From Clostridium_B lapidicellarium (GTDB lineage Bacteria; Bacillota; Clostridia; Clostridiales; Clostridiaceae), in assembly GCF_041224415.1 (NCBI RefSeq), contig NZ_JBGFFE010000002.1:186001-250000 (forward strand): a stretch of 64,000 bases of DNA, written 5' to 3'. This document shows, in pieces, positions 54,155 through 63,940 of the stretch. The notes below the pieces were generated by a model. The model was not told the origin of the DNA. It made no database searches and saw only the letters and a list, made by a program, of their open reading frames with translations. Both the position numbers and the translations under genes were made by a program. Within the stretch, counting starts at the first letter, position 1. Every line of letters begins with the position of its first letter.

Positions 54155-55021
54155 TTACTTTACAGCTTTCACAACTGCACTCATTACTCTGTCCCTTTTA
54201 GATAGATCTTTTACACAGGATATATCTTGGAAACCATGTTTTTGTAAGATACAGCCCACTTCATCTTTTTGATCATCACCTATTTCAAACATCAGCACTC
54301 CATTTTTATCTAAAACTTTCAAACCTTCCTCTGCTATTTTCCTGTAAAACACCAACCCGTCTTCTCCTCCGCATAGTGCTTCATAGGGCTCATAATTTTT
54401 CACATCGTCCATCAGCGTACCTATCACATTCTTTTTTATATAGGGCGGGTTTGATATTATCATTTGAAATTTCATTTTGTTCTCAATGAAATACTCAAGC
54501 AAATCACTTCTTATTATCTGAACTCTTTCCTGCAGAGAAAGTCTTTTCATATTTTCAGCAGTAACTTTCAGGGCCATGGAAGATATATCGCAGCATTTTA
54601 CATTTACATCATCCGTGAATTTAGCTATGGACAATCCAATGGCCCCGCTTCCACAGCAAAGATCACATATATTGTGAAAATTATTATTTTTTATCTTCTG
54701 CAGAGCCTGCTCTACCAGGATCTCTGTATCAGGTCTCGGTATCAATACACCAGGTTTTATAAAAAAATTCAATCCCATAAATTCGCATTCTCCCAGTATA
54801 TATTTTACAGGCATTCTTTTTTCCCTCAATTTCAAATACCTATAATAATCTTCGGCTTCTTTTTCAGTAACTTCATAATTTCTATTTATAATTATAAACA
54901 ACCTATCCTTATTCATAGCCTTCCCCAAAAGAAGCTGTGCATCCAGAATATAACTGCATATTCCTCTATTTTTAAGGATCTTATACCCATATTTCAAAAG
55001 TTCTCCTATTTTGCTTTTCAT
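54155..55021 (-). CDS. prmC: Release factor glutamine methyltransferase
   Basis: 288 residues. N5-methylates the Gln of the GGQ motif in RF1 and RF2 using SAM. The substrate/catalytic motif NPPYI is in MIISNPPYIKKNVIG and the SAM motif is CDLCCGSGAIGLSIA. The N-terminal helical domain precedes ILGECEFMGLNFF. Immediately upstream of prfA, the conserved order. Confidence 0.97.
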   Translation of the reverse strand: MKSKIGELLKYGYKILKNRGICSYILDAQLLLGKAMNKDRLFIIINRNYEVTEKEAEDYYRYLKLREKRMPVKYILGECEFMGLNFFIKPGVLIPRPDTEILVEQALQKIKNNNFHNICDLCCGSGAIGLSIAKFTDDVNVKCCDISSMALKVTAENMKRLSLQERVQIIRSDLLEYFIENKMKFQMIISNPPYIKKNVIGTLMDDVKNYEPYEALCGGEDGLVFYRKIAEEGLKVLDKNGVLMFEIGDDQKDEVGCILQKHGFQDISCVKDLSKRDRVMSAVVKAVK

Positions 55022-55039
55022 AATAGTAGTTCTCCATTT

Positions 55040-55966
55040 TCATTGAATTTGATCTATTTTACTCTCTATTCCTTCAGCAGATTTTAGTGCTGCAATAGCT
55101 ACCTCCAGCTGGTCGTAATCAGGTTCTCTTGTAGTCAGTTTTTGAAGTATAAGCCCCGGGTAAGATAAAATTCTTGTTAAAAATCCGTCATTTCGACCCA
55201 TCCACCTTATAAGTTCATAGGTTATCCCTGATACAAGAGGTAATAATACCACTCTAAACAAGATTCTCCGCCAAATACTCCCCCAACCAGTTAATGAAAA
55301 AAGTATTATACTAACTATCATTACCAAAAATAAAAAATTTGTACCGCACCTTGGATGAAGCCTTCCAAATCCAGCTGCATTTTCAGGTGTCAATTCCCTT
55401 CCATTTTCATAACAAAAAATGGTCTTATGTTCAGCACCATGATATTGAAATATCCTTTCTATGTCGGACATTTTACTTATAGCATATATATATATCAAAA
55501 ATACAGAAACTCTAATTATACCTTCCACTATATTTAAAGAAATAGTATTTTCTATTCCAAATTTCTTAAATATATTTGCTGTAAAAGTTGGAAATATAAA
55601 AAACAATAAAATTGCTATCCCCAGAGATACTAAAAGAGTTAAACCCACCAATACAGTTTCACTTTTTTCCTTAAATATACTTTCAAACCAATTGTCAAAC
55701 TTAGTAGGTTCTTCTTCATCCTGGAAAAACGATGCCGAATAATTCATTGTATTTATACCTATGATAAGTGATTCTATTAAAGATACAAAACCTCTTATAA
55801 CAGGCAATCCCAAAAATTTATTTTTTTTACTGTAAGGTATACTTTCCTCTCTATTAACTACAATCTCACCGTCGGATTTTCTAACTGCAGTAGCTATACC
55901 TCTACTTCCTCTCATCATAACCCCCTCTATTACAGCTTGACCTCCAACAGATATTTCACTAGACAC
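55040..55966 (-). CDS. DUF1385 family membrane protein (YqhQ-like)
   Basis: 308 residues. Characteristic start GGQAVIEGVMMRGSRGIATA and the HGAEHKTIFCYENG and RLHPRCGTNFLFLVMIVSI signatures, with about four membrane helices. The biochemical role is unknown. It lies between prmC and rpmE, a gene order I recall from other clostridia. Confidence 0.92.
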   Translation of the reverse strand: MSSEISVGGQAVIEGVMMRGSRGIATAVRKSDGEIVVNREESIPYSKKNKFLGLPVIRGFVSLIESLIIGINTMNYSASFFQDEEEPTKFDNWFESIFKEKSETVLVGLTLLVSLGIAILLFFIFPTFTANIFKKFGIENTISLNIVEGIIRVSVFLIYIYAISKMSDIERIFQYHGAEHKTIFCYENGRELTPENAAGFGRLHPRCGTNFLFLVMIVSIILFSLTGWGSIWRRILFRVVLLPLVSGITYELIRWMGRNDGFLTRILSYPGLILQKLTTREPDYDQLEVAIAALKSAEGIESKIDQIQ

Positions 55967-56138
55967 TGTACTTCACCCTCTTATCGCATTTTATTATAAA
56001 ATCTAATGCAAATTTCTTATATAATCAAATATATTCTAACACAAGATGAATAATTTTATTGACTTAAAAATATAGCTATGTTATAATACAGAAGTTAAAA
56101 TTAGGGTTTTGTCATTAAATGCAAAAGAGGTGAACGAT

Positions 56139-56351
56139 ATGAAAAAAGGCATACATCCAGAGTACTACCACGATGCGGTAGTCAAGTGTGCATGTGGAAA
56201 CACTTTTACAACTGGTTCAACAAAAAAAGAGTTGAAAGTGGAAATATGTTCTAAATGCCATCCCTTCTTCACTGGTAAACAAAAGAGAGTTGACGCTGGT
56301 GGAAGAGTTGATAAGTTCTTAAAGAAATTTAACTTGAAGAATGAAAATTAA
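56139..56351 (+). CDS. rpmE: 50S ribosomal protein L31, zinc-binding type
   Basis: 70 residues from the ATG at 56139 (GAGGTG upstream); the longer frame start is not needed. The zinc-binding cysteines (VKCACGN, then ICSKCHPFFTG) show the zinc-containing form. Plus strand, opposite to the genes around it, between rho and the DUF1385 gene. Confidence 0.97.
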   Translation: MKKGIHPEYYHDAVVKCACGNTFTTGSTKKELKVEICSKCHPFFTGKQKRVDAGGRVDKFLKKFNLKNEN

Positions 56352-56365
56352 TTATAATTTGTTAT

Positions 56366-56405
56366 GGGAACTGTCTTTAAAAATAGAGACAGCTCCCTAT
56401 TTTTA
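56366..56405. terminator. Bidirectional terminator between rpmE and rho
   Basis: Hairpin with arms GGGAACTGTCT and AGACAGCTCCC (one mismatch), followed by TATTTTTA on the plus strand. Confidence 0.8.
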
Positions 56406-56409
56406 ATAT

Positions 56410-57870
56410 TTATTTAATGCAATGCAATGATTTATTTAATTCCATTTTACTGGCAACATTCATGAATTCCCTATTGTTTTTGGTTTTTGCCAGCAAATTT
56501 ATCAGCTGTTCAGTAATATTTTGAGTATTATTATCATCATATAAAATTTTTCTTATATTATAGGCAGTTTCCCTTTCCAGTTGGCTTTCAAAAAGCAGAT
56601 CTTCTCTCCTCGTACCAGATTTATATATATCTATAGCAGGGAATATCCGTCTTTCTTGAAGTTTTCTATCTAAGTGCACTTCCATATTTCCGGTGCCCTT
56701 AAACTCCTCAAATATCATATCATCCATTCTGCTTCCAGTTTCAATCAGTGCAGTGGCAAGTATAGTCAAACTTCCTCCTTCTTCTATATTTCTAGCTGCA
56801 CCAAAAAATTTTTTAGGCATTATAAGAGCTCCCGGATCCAGTCCTCCTGAAAGAGTCCTGCCAGTTGGAGTTATAGTCAGGTTATATGCTCTGGAGAGCC
56901 TTGTAATACTGTCCAAAAGTATTACTACATCCTGACCCTGCTCCACCATCCTCTTGGTCCTCTCAAGTACCATATAGGCAACTTTGGTATGGTGCTCCGG
57001 TTCTTCGTCAAAGGTGGAATAAATAACTTCCCCTTTTATAGATCTCTGCATGTCGGTAACTTCTTCTGGCCTCTCATCTATGAGCAGCACTATAAGTTTC
57101 ATTTCCGGGTGATTTTGTGAAATACTCTGGGCTATTTTTTTTAGAAGAGTTGTTTTACCTGCTTTAGGGGGGGCAACTATAATTCCTCTCTGTCCTTTAC
57201 CTATAGGTGATATTATATCCATAAGTCTTGTAGAAAGATTTGAGCTATTGGTTTCTAATCTCAATCTCTGGTTGGGATATATAGGAGTGAGCGTTTCAAA
57301 GGGTTCTCTTCCAACTGCTTTTTCCGGATTCTCTCCATTTACTCTCTGTACATAAAGTAAGGCTTTAAATTTTTCCCCTTCTTTTGGAATTCTAACTTTT
57401 CCGCAAACCTCATCACCGGTTTTTAAATTAAACCTTCTTATTTGCGATGGAGATACATATATATCATCGGGACCCGTAAGATAATTCTTACCTCTTAAAA
57501 ATCCGTAGTTATTATTTTCAATAATCTCAAGTACTCCTCTTGCACTGTCAGATTCATTTATCATTTCCTTGAGCTTTTCCCTTTTTTCCTCACCGCTTGT
57601 TTTCTGTTCCTGAAACTTAGAGCTATGAATTTTATTCTCCGATGATTTTCCAGTATGGACCGATTCGCCATGATTATTGATTTCTTCATTTTTAGGGCTT
57701 ATTTTTTCTCTGAGAACAACACCGTTCTTACTTATATATGCAGGAGAAACCCTTTTTATTTTTTCAATCAATTCAGATTTTTTATATTTAGATATATTCT
57801 TTATCTCTAAGGCTTTTGCAATATCCTTCAATTTTGCAACCGTCATATTATCTATATCTTTACTGTTCAA
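56410..57870 (-). CDS. rho: Transcription termination factor Rho
   Basis: 486 residues from a TTG at 57870, seven bases behind GAGGTG. Domains: Rho_N helical domain (MTVAKLKDIAKALEI), a charged insertion of about 80 residues, the cold-shock RNA-binding domain (NNYGFLRGKNYLTGPDDIYV) and the RecA-like motor with Walker A GIIVAPPKAGKTTLLKKIA and Walker B VILLDSITRLSRAYN. The insertion between the first two domains is longer than in enteric Rho. The C-terminal Q- and R-loops look intact. Confidence 0.96.
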   Translation of the reverse strand: MNSKDIDNMTVAKLKDIAKALEIKNISKYKKSELIEKIKRVSPAYISKNGVVLREKISPKNEEINNHGESVHTGKSSENKIHSSKFQEQKTSGEEKREKLKEMINESDSARGVLEIIENNNYGFLRGKNYLTGPDDIYVSPSQIRRFNLKTGDEVCGKVRIPKEGEKFKALLYVQRVNGENPEKAVGREPFETLTPIYPNQRLRLETNSSNLSTRLMDIISPIGKGQRGIIVAPPKAGKTTLLKKIAQSISQNHPEMKLIVLLIDERPEEVTDMQRSIKGEVIYSTFDEEPEHHTKVAYMVLERTKRMVEQGQDVVILLDSITRLSRAYNLTITPTGRTLSGGLDPGALIMPKKFFGAARNIEEGGSLTILATALIETGSRMDDMIFEEFKGTGNMEVHLDRKLQERRIFPAIDIYKSGTRREDLLFESQLERETAYNIRKILYDDNNTQNITEQLINLLAKTKNNREFMNVASKMELNKSLHCIK

Positions 57871-58106
57871 AAAGCAACACCTCACAATTATTAAATTTTA
57901 TATATTTTGAAACAATGCTGGGAAATATTGAAATAAAATTGGAAATATACTTATAGAAAGGTTACACTTCAGATTATATTATACGTTTTTTCTAGATTTT
58001 AATCCATTAGGTATATATTTTCCTATATTTTAAGTGTAAAACTTATTTTAAAACTATGCAACATATTTCTATAAATAATTTAAAATATATTTAAAATACA
58101 GAGTTG

Positions 58107-58140
58107 TGAAAGATTTTCAGCTTTTACTGAAAATCTTTCA
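58107..58140 (-). terminator. Terminator after pyrG
   Basis: Perfect hairpin with arms TGAAAGATTTTCAG and CTGAAAATCTTTCA and a six-base loop, seven bases past the pyrG stop codon. Confidence 0.75.
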
Positions 58141-58146
58141 AAATAA

Positions 58147-59760
58147 CTATGAATTCTTTGAGCCGAAATTCAAGGATGCCCTTATAAATTCTCTAAATAG
58201 AGGATGCGGTCTATTGGGTCTTGACTTTAATTCCGGGTGGAATTGTACCCCCACAAACCATGGATGATCTTTTATCTCTATAATTTCAACCAGCTTGGAA
58301 TCAGGACTTATACCGGATAGTACCAATCCTGCTTTTTGTAGTTCTTCTCTGTACAGATTATTGAATTCATACCTATGTCTGTGTCTTTCATATATAATTT
58401 CTTTTCCATAAGCTTTAAAGGAATTGCTCCCGTGCAAAAGCTTACATGGATATTTTCCCAATCTCATAGTACCGCCTTTTCTATCTATTCCCTTTTGATC
58501 CGGCATTAAATCTATGACAGGATATTTGGTATGGGGATCTATCTCAGAACTGTGAGCTCCCTTATAACCGAGAACATTTCTTGCAAATTCTATTACGGCA
58601 CACTGCATTCCCAGGCATATGCCGAAAAAAGGCACCTTGTTCTCTCTAGCCCATCCTGCAGATAATATTTTCCCTTCTATTCCCCTATCACCAAATCCTC
58701 CTGGAATAAGTATACCATCTGCATCCTTCAGATAATTCCCCACATTCTCTGGAGTAACATCCTCAGAGTTTATCCATTTTATTTCAACCTTAGCCCCATT
58801 GGCGTACCCACCATGATTCAATGCCTCCACTACAGATATGTAAGCATCGTGAAGTTCCACATATTTTCCAACCAAAGCTATCTTCACATTTCTTGATAGA
58901 TTTTTTATTTTGTCCACCATGTTGATCCATTCGGTATTATCAATTTTTCCGCTTTTCAGTTTTAATTTTTTGCACACCAAATTATCTAATCCCTCTCGAT
59001 GGAGCATTAGTGGAACTTCATATAAATTTTCTGCATCTAAGTTCTGAATTACAGAATCTTTTTCTACATTACAAAATAAACCTATTTTCTCCTTTAACTC
59101 ATTTGAGATTTCCCTTTCTGAACGACACACTATTATATCAGGCTGTATACCAATACTTCTCAATTCCTTGACTGAATGCTGTGTCGGTTTGGTTTTCAAT
59201 TCCCCCGATTTTTTCAAATAAGGAACCAATGTAACATGTATAAAACATACATTTTCCACTCCCACATCATATTTTATCTGCCTTATAGCCTCTAAAAAGG
59301 GTAGCGATTCTATATCTCCTACTGTTCCTCCAATTTCAGTTATAACCACATCAATATCCTTTTCCTCTGCCACCTTGTAAACTCTGAATTTTATTTCATT
59401 CGTTATATGTGGAATCACCTGAACAGTGCTTCCCAGATACTCTCCTTTTCTCTCTTTTGTTATAACCGACCAGTATATTTTTCCTGTAGTCACATTGTTA
59501 TTCTTACTTAAATTTTCATCTATAAATCTCTCATAATGACCCAAATCCAAATCTGTTTCCGCTCCATCGTCTGTAACAAAAACTTCTCCATGCTGGTACG
59601 GGCTCATAGTACCTGGATCTACATTTATATAAGGATCAAACTTTTGAATTGAGACTTTAAGCCCTCTATTTTTCAAAAGTCTTCCCAGTGAAGCTGCTGT
59701 TATTCCCTTGCCCAATGAAGATACTACTCCTCCAGTTACAAATATATATTTTGTACTCAT
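58147..59760 (-). CDS. pyrG: CTP synthase
   Basis: 537 residues. N-terminal amidoligase domain (FVTGGVVSSLGKGITAASLG, then VDPGTMSPYQHGEVFVTDDG) and C-terminal class I glutaminase domain with the catalytic Cys in GICLGMQCAVIEFA and His-Glu in VQFHPELKSRP. Converts UTP and glutamine to CTP. The ATG has only a weak adjacent site; a GGGGGTG lies 26 bases upstream, separated by a 16-base palindrome. An in-frame stop between them excludes a longer start. Confidence 0.98.
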   Translation of the reverse strand: MSTKYIFVTGGVVSSLGKGITAASLGRLLKNRGLKVSIQKFDPYINVDPGTMSPYQHGEVFVTDDGAETDLDLGHYERFIDENLSKNNNVTTGKIYWSVITKERKGEYLGSTVQVIPHITNEIKFRVYKVAEEKDIDVVITEIGGTVGDIESLPFLEAIRQIKYDVGVENVCFIHVTLVPYLKKSGELKTKPTQHSVKELRSIGIQPDIIVCRSEREISNELKEKIGLFCNVEKDSVIQNLDAENLYEVPLMLHREGLDNLVCKKLKLKSGKIDNTEWINMVDKIKNLSRNVKIALVGKYVELHDAYISVVEALNHGGYANGAKVEIKWINSEDVTPENVGNYLKDADGILIPGGFGDRGIEGKILSAGWARENKVPFFGICLGMQCAVIEFARNVLGYKGAHSSEIDPHTKYPVIDLMPDQKGIDRKGGTMRLGKYPCKLLHGSNSFKAYGKEIIYERHRHRYEFNNLYREELQKAGLVLSGISPDSKLVEIIEIKDHPWFVGVQFHPELKSRPNRPHPLFREFIRASLNFGSKNS

Positions 59761-59766
59761 AAATCT

Positions 59767-59782
59767 CTGCTTTTAAAAGCAG
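59767..59782 (-). promoter_or_regulatory. Perfect palindrome between Shine-Dalgarno and pyrG start
   Basis: CTGCTTTTAAAAGCAG, self-complementary, between GGGGGTG (59792-59786) and the ATG at 59760. If it folded it would bring the ribosome site near the start codon; if bound by protein, it would block it. Confidence 0.4.
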
Positions 59783-60029
59783 TGTCACCCCCTGTTTTTT
59801 ATCCTGGTAAAATCTAAATCCCATATTTTAATACGTTGCTTAAAATACAAATAAATTAAATAATTAATTTTTCTTTATATTATTGACAAAATGCTTAATT
59901 AGTTCTATAATGAAAATTACTCTTATAAATAAAATAGCATGTTTTGTCCAAAAACATACTTAATATGATAACATATTTCTCATTCATATTCTAGGTTTTT
60001 TTATTTTTATAGAATATTTATTTTATTCT

Positions 60030-60338
60030 TTATTCTACTCCATCTATCAGCTCTTCCGCTTCAAAATACATATCTCTTATACGTTTGTTCAGGAGCAATT
60101 TCTTTTCTGCTTTTCTTATATTATTCCTCATGTTATTTCTATTTACGGAAGGAAAATCTTTTTTTAATGTATCCAGATCATAACACCCATATCTATTTAC
60201 AAGTAAAAAAAATAGATATTTACAGGATTCATCCTTTAAAATATTCAGCAATTCATTTCTGCTCAATCCCTTATATTTGCACAATATATCAATTATTTTA
60301 GAATACACCTTTTCTTTATCATTAAAATACTTTCTCAA
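60030..60338 (-). CDS. Small helical protein of unknown function
   Basis: 102 residues from a TTG at 60338, behind AAGGGAG; an ATG seven codons upstream lacks a site. All-helical, basic, with IIDILCKYKGLSRNELLNIL and a final IRKAEKKLLLNKRIRDMYFE. It may be a winged-helix or DNA-associated protein but I do not recognise it. Flanked by pyrG and a DUF1934 gene. Confidence 0.65.
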   Translation of the reverse strand: MRKYFNDKEKVYSKIIDILCKYKGLSRNELLNILKDESCKYLFFLLVNRYGCYDLDTLKKDFPSVNRNNMRNNIRKAEKKLLLNKRIRDMYFEAEELIDGVE

Positions 60339-60427
60339 TATATACACTCCCTTCGCCATTTATCTATATATTCAATTATTTCCACAAGATAAAATTTTAA
60401 TCAGGAGTGAAAAATCATCAGCAGCCG

Positions 60428-60841
60428 TCACTGGGTTTTTATATTTACTTTCAACTGTGTATTTTGTGCAGCTTGTCCTGCCAGACTCATATTATAGTCA
60501 ACCAGTACATTCCCACCATCTTCACCTATATCTATATTTATTTTATTGGTCTTTATTTCCAGTTCCACAACTCCATAAGGCGTTTTATACATTGATCTAT
60601 TTTTCTGATGTCTGTTAAAATCCATTTTGGCATTGGTACTGCCCATTCTTATAAGACATAGCCCATCATCTTTTATCTTTAAGGTAGTAGTAGTTCCCTC
60701 CATGCCCGATATTTGAGTTTCCTTATAAACTGCATAATAGCAGTCATTTTTTTTATAAAAATTTCCGGGAGTTACCACTTCTATAGGTTCATCGTTATCG
60801 GATTGCCTACTAGATAAAGATATAATCGCCTTTTTTTTCAT
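60428..60841 (-). CDS. DUF1934 (YwiB-like) protein
   Basis: 137 residues, predicted calycin-like beta barrel, with YYAVYKETQISGMEGTTTTL and GVVELEIKTNKINIDIGEDG. In Bacillus ywiB lies near argS and pyrG, which agrees with this position. Function unknown. Confidence 0.85.
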   Translation of the reverse strand: MKKKAIISLSSRQSDNDEPIEVVTPGNFYKKNDCYYAVYKETQISGMEGTTTTLKIKDDGLCLIRMGSTNAKMDFNRHQKNRSMYKTPYGVVELEIKTNKINIDIGEDGGNVLVDYNMSLAGQAAQNTQLKVNIKTQ

Positions 60842-60970
60842 AATTAAATTTTAACCTGCCTTTCTAATCCCCACAACAATAAATTTTAAAATCTATTCCA
60901 TTATATCAAATAGGCCGGAATTTTTATAGGATTTTTATTTCACCTATGTAATAACCTGGATAAAAATACA

Positions 60971-61008
60971 CCCTAAAAGCACGAATATTTCCATATCTGC
61001 CTTTAGGG
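60971..61008 (-). terminator. Terminator after ypeB
   Basis: Hairpin CCCTAAAAGCA/TGCCTTTAGGG with one mismatch, followed on the minus strand by GTATTTTTATCC. Confidence 0.6.
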
Positions 61009-61026
61009 ATATATATCTATAACAAA

Positions 61027-62397
61027 TTATATAGTTAATTCTCCATTAGGAGTATTGATTATTTGAATTATTTTTTCTTCATATCCGGTTTCAGCATTTA
61101 TATACACTTTAAAATTATCATTTTTATAATTTCCTGAAAATTCATAGCATAGTATCTCACTGTTTGTTTCCGTAGGAATTACGACAAGTCTTTTCCCGGT
61201 TACATTCAGTCTATTTCCGACTTTCTTCTGTGCTTCCTCATAGCTCATTTTGGGAGTTGATATCTCTCTCGTTTCAACATGTGACATAAGATATTTATCT
61301 GCTTCTATCCCTATGATATCCCCATTATCCAGGGCTATTTTCAATTTTATCTGATCCGGATATACCAATATATTACCTTGCTTGTAAACATAACTTACTA
61401 CAGCTATATTATTGTATTTTAAAGAATAGGTTGGAATCATGTTATCGTATCCTAGATTCTTCAAATATTCTGCTCCCATATCCCTTGATTTTTTTACAGT
61501 AATGGAACTATTGTTTACGGCCCTATCATTTATCAAATATGAGATTTTCCCGCCCCTTTTACTTATTTCACATATCACTCTGTCTCCCTTTCTACTCCTA
61601 TTTTTAAGGGCAGCAGTAAATCTGTACACATCTATATCGGCTTTTCCCTTGACGGAAGATACGGTCAGACTTTCAATCTTATTTTTTCCTATTATTTTCC
61701 TGGCTATCTTTTCGGCTTCCTTCCCGGATATCTGCCTTTGTGAATCAATTTTAGGTTTTACTTGAAGTACATTATCCGAAAACGGCCCATCATATATAAG
61801 TGCAGGATATTGAACTATCTGTTTTTGCATACCCTGGAACTGTTCTGATATGGAATTATCATTATTTTTTGCAAAAGCGCCAATGATCTTCTTCCTTATT
61901 TCTCCCCATTTCACCTTGCCTTGATTTATATTATCGGCCGTGGATTTCAACTGGCCCTCTAAAATAACAGATTGTTTTTTCAGCCTTTCTATATTATTAT
62001 AATCCTCGTCATTCAACTGTTTCCCCGTGGTAGATAATTTGCCCAAATTATAACAAAAATCTCCAGTCTGACTCAAAAATTTACTGGTATCAGATATAGT
62101 AGGCTGATCCACTGGAAGGGAATGCAATTTATCATTGGCTATACCAGAATACCTAAATATTTCTTCAAAAACAACTATGGCCTGTTCTCTTGAACCGACT
62201 ACGGCCGCCTTTGTCAAATTCACTCTTATATTTTGTACTGCATCTATAAGTTCATACATGCTTTTGCCATATTCACCCTGGAGATAATTTCTATAATCAT
62301 TCCTTTCCAAAGTCATGAGAACTGCAAACGTACTTGAAAAGACAACAATTAAAATCACTAATGCCGTGTATATGATTCTTTTTTTCGTGATTTTCAC
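61027..62397 (-). CDS. ypeB: Spore germination protein YpeB
   Basis: 456 residues from a GTG at 62397 behind GGTGGAG. An N-terminal membrane helix (IIYTALVILIVVFSSTFAVL) precedes a helical domain and C-terminal PepSY-like repeats (KEAEKIARKIIGKNKIESL, then YEEAQKKVGNRLNVTGKRL). YpeB is needed for stable SleB cortex-lytic enzyme in Bacillus spores. sleB, usually in the same operon, is not in this window on either side, which is unusual. Confidence 0.93.
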   Translation of the reverse strand: MKITKKRIIYTALVILIVVFSSTFAVLMTLERNDYRNYLQGEYGKSMYELIDAVQNIRVNLTKAAVVGSREQAIVVFEEIFRYSGIANDKLHSLPVDQPTISDTSKFLSQTGDFCYNLGKLSTTGKQLNDEDYNNIERLKKQSVILEGQLKSTADNINQGKVKWGEIRKKIIGAFAKNNDNSISEQFQGMQKQIVQYPALIYDGPFSDNVLQVKPKIDSQRQISGKEAEKIARKIIGKNKIESLTVSSVKGKADIDVYRFTAALKNRSRKGDRVICEISKRGGKISYLINDRAVNNSSITVKKSRDMGAEYLKNLGYDNMIPTYSLKYNNIAVVSYVYKQGNILVYPDQIKLKIALDNGDIIGIEADKYLMSHVETREISTPKMSYEEAQKKVGNRLNVTGKRLVVIPTETNSEILCYEFSGNYKNDNFKVYINAETGYEEKIIQIINTPNGELTI

Positions 62398-62632
62398 AGA
62401 GCTCCACCTCTCTTTTACAACGAATTTCACACAAAGACCGGTATACTTTGATATTTATTTATATTGTCTGCATTTATTCAATTGTTATGTATTATAAGTT
62501 TAATAATGTTCACAAAAGCCAATACTATTTGATGATTATTATTAATTTTTTCTTAAATGTTTATTAAATGAGTTTATTATTTTTGCTACATTTTATATAA
62601 TGAGATTACATACTTAATCAGAAGGTGATTAG

Positions 62633-63874
62633 ATGAACATTTTAATTCTCTCAATTTCCGCCGGTGGAGGACACGGCAATGCAGCTGAAGCATTAAAAAG
62701 TTACATATCCCTGAGAGATCCAGCATCAAACGTAAGAATTGTTGATGCCTTAAAATATATAAATCCCATAATAGACAAGGTAGTAATAGGCAGTTACTTA
62801 AAGTCACTCAAAGTATCTCCTTCTTTATACGGAAAATTATACAGCTATTCAGAAGGCGATTACACAATTACAACCACAATAAGTTCAAAACTTATTGAGT
62901 CCCTGACCTGTAAACTACTTCCCCTTATAAACGAATATAATCCTGATATATTGATATCGACTCATTCCTTTGCCACAGAAATGCTGTCTGTATTGAAATC
63001 AAAATATCATATATGCATACCCTGTATGTGTATAATTACTGATTATTATCCGCATACTTCCTGGCTGCATCCATATATAGATGCTTATGTGATTTCCAAT
63101 AAGAACATGATAAAAAAGATGATATCAAAGGGAATACCTAAAGATACCATATATAATTTCGGTATACCCGTTAAACCGGAGTTCAATATAAATTACAATA
63201 GACATGATACATTGAAAAGCTTAAAATTATCCCAATCTAAATTCACTATCCTAGTTATGGGCGGAAGCTTGGGCTTAGGTAAAATAGCAGACATATATAA
63301 ACAACTGGATAAGGTCAGTGAAGACATTCAAATAATAATTATAACGGGGAAAAATAAAAAGCTCTATTCAGAACTTTCAAAAATCAAGATGTCTTCTTCT
63401 AAAGAAACTCGAATAATAGGCTTTACCAATCAAGTAAATAAATATATGCAGGCCAGTGATCTCCTTTTGACAAAACCAGGAGGGCTTACTATTGCAGAAG
63501 CACTGATATGTAAAATACCTTTGGGATTTTTTTCTCCTATACCTGGCCAAGAGGAAAAAAATGCACAATTTTTATTGAAAAATAATCTGGCTGTAAATTT
63601 AACCGATATAGGGAAATGTAGAGAAAACATTGAAAAACTTCTTAATTCCAGGGAAAAGCTCGAAATAATAAGTGGAAATTGCAGCAGATTTGCAAAACCA
63701 TATGCGGTAAATGACATATTTAATCTTATGAACTGGCTTATAGAAAACAATTTAGCCAAAAAAAATTTAACCGGAAATAGGATAATACACAATAAGGACA
63801 ACATTAAGACATTTTTTAAATCAGCAGAAGAACATTTTGTCAAAACTGCTCAAAAACTATTTGCAGGAAATTAA
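62633..63874 (+). CDS. UgtP/MGDG-synthase-like glycolipid glycosyltransferase
   Basis: 413 residues, GT28/GT-B fold. It begins NILILSISAGGGHGNAAEAL, the donor-independent lipid-binding loop, and has the nucleotide-binding domain with LVMGGSLGLGKIADIY and SDLLLTKPGGLTIAEALICK. Likely adds sugar to diacylglycerol, making glycolipid for membrane or lipoteichoic acid. AGAAGGTGATTAG precedes the ATG. Confidence 0.9.
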   Translation: MNILILSISAGGGHGNAAEALKSYISLRDPASNVRIVDALKYINPIIDKVVIGSYLKSLKVSPSLYGKLYSYSEGDYTITTTISSKLIESLTCKLLPLINEYNPDILISTHSFATEMLSVLKSKYHICIPCMCIITDYYPHTSWLHPYIDAYVISNKNMIKKMISKGIPKDTIYNFGIPVKPEFNINYNRHDTLKSLKLSQSKFTILVMGGSLGLGKIADIYKQLDKVSEDIQIIIITGKNKKLYSELSKIKMSSSKETRIIGFTNQVNKYMQASDLLLTKPGGLTIAEALICKIPLGFFSPIPGQEEKNAQFLLKNNLAVNLTDIGKCRENIEKLLNSREKLEIISGNCSRFAKPYAVNDIFNLMNWLIENNLAKKNLTGNRIIHNKDNIKTFFKSAEEHFVKTAQKLFAGN

Positions 63875-63896
63875 TTGATGCAATATGTAATTATAA

Positions 63897-63926
63897 TACA
63901 GGTGATGTCTGAAAATCTCACCTGTA
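63897..63926. terminator. Hairpin between convergent genes at the window end
   Basis: Arms TACAGGTGA and TCACCTGTA with a 12-base loop, between the glycosyltransferase stop and the next minus-strand gene's stop. Confidence 0.6.
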
Positions 63927-63940
63927 CTGTAATTTTCAAA

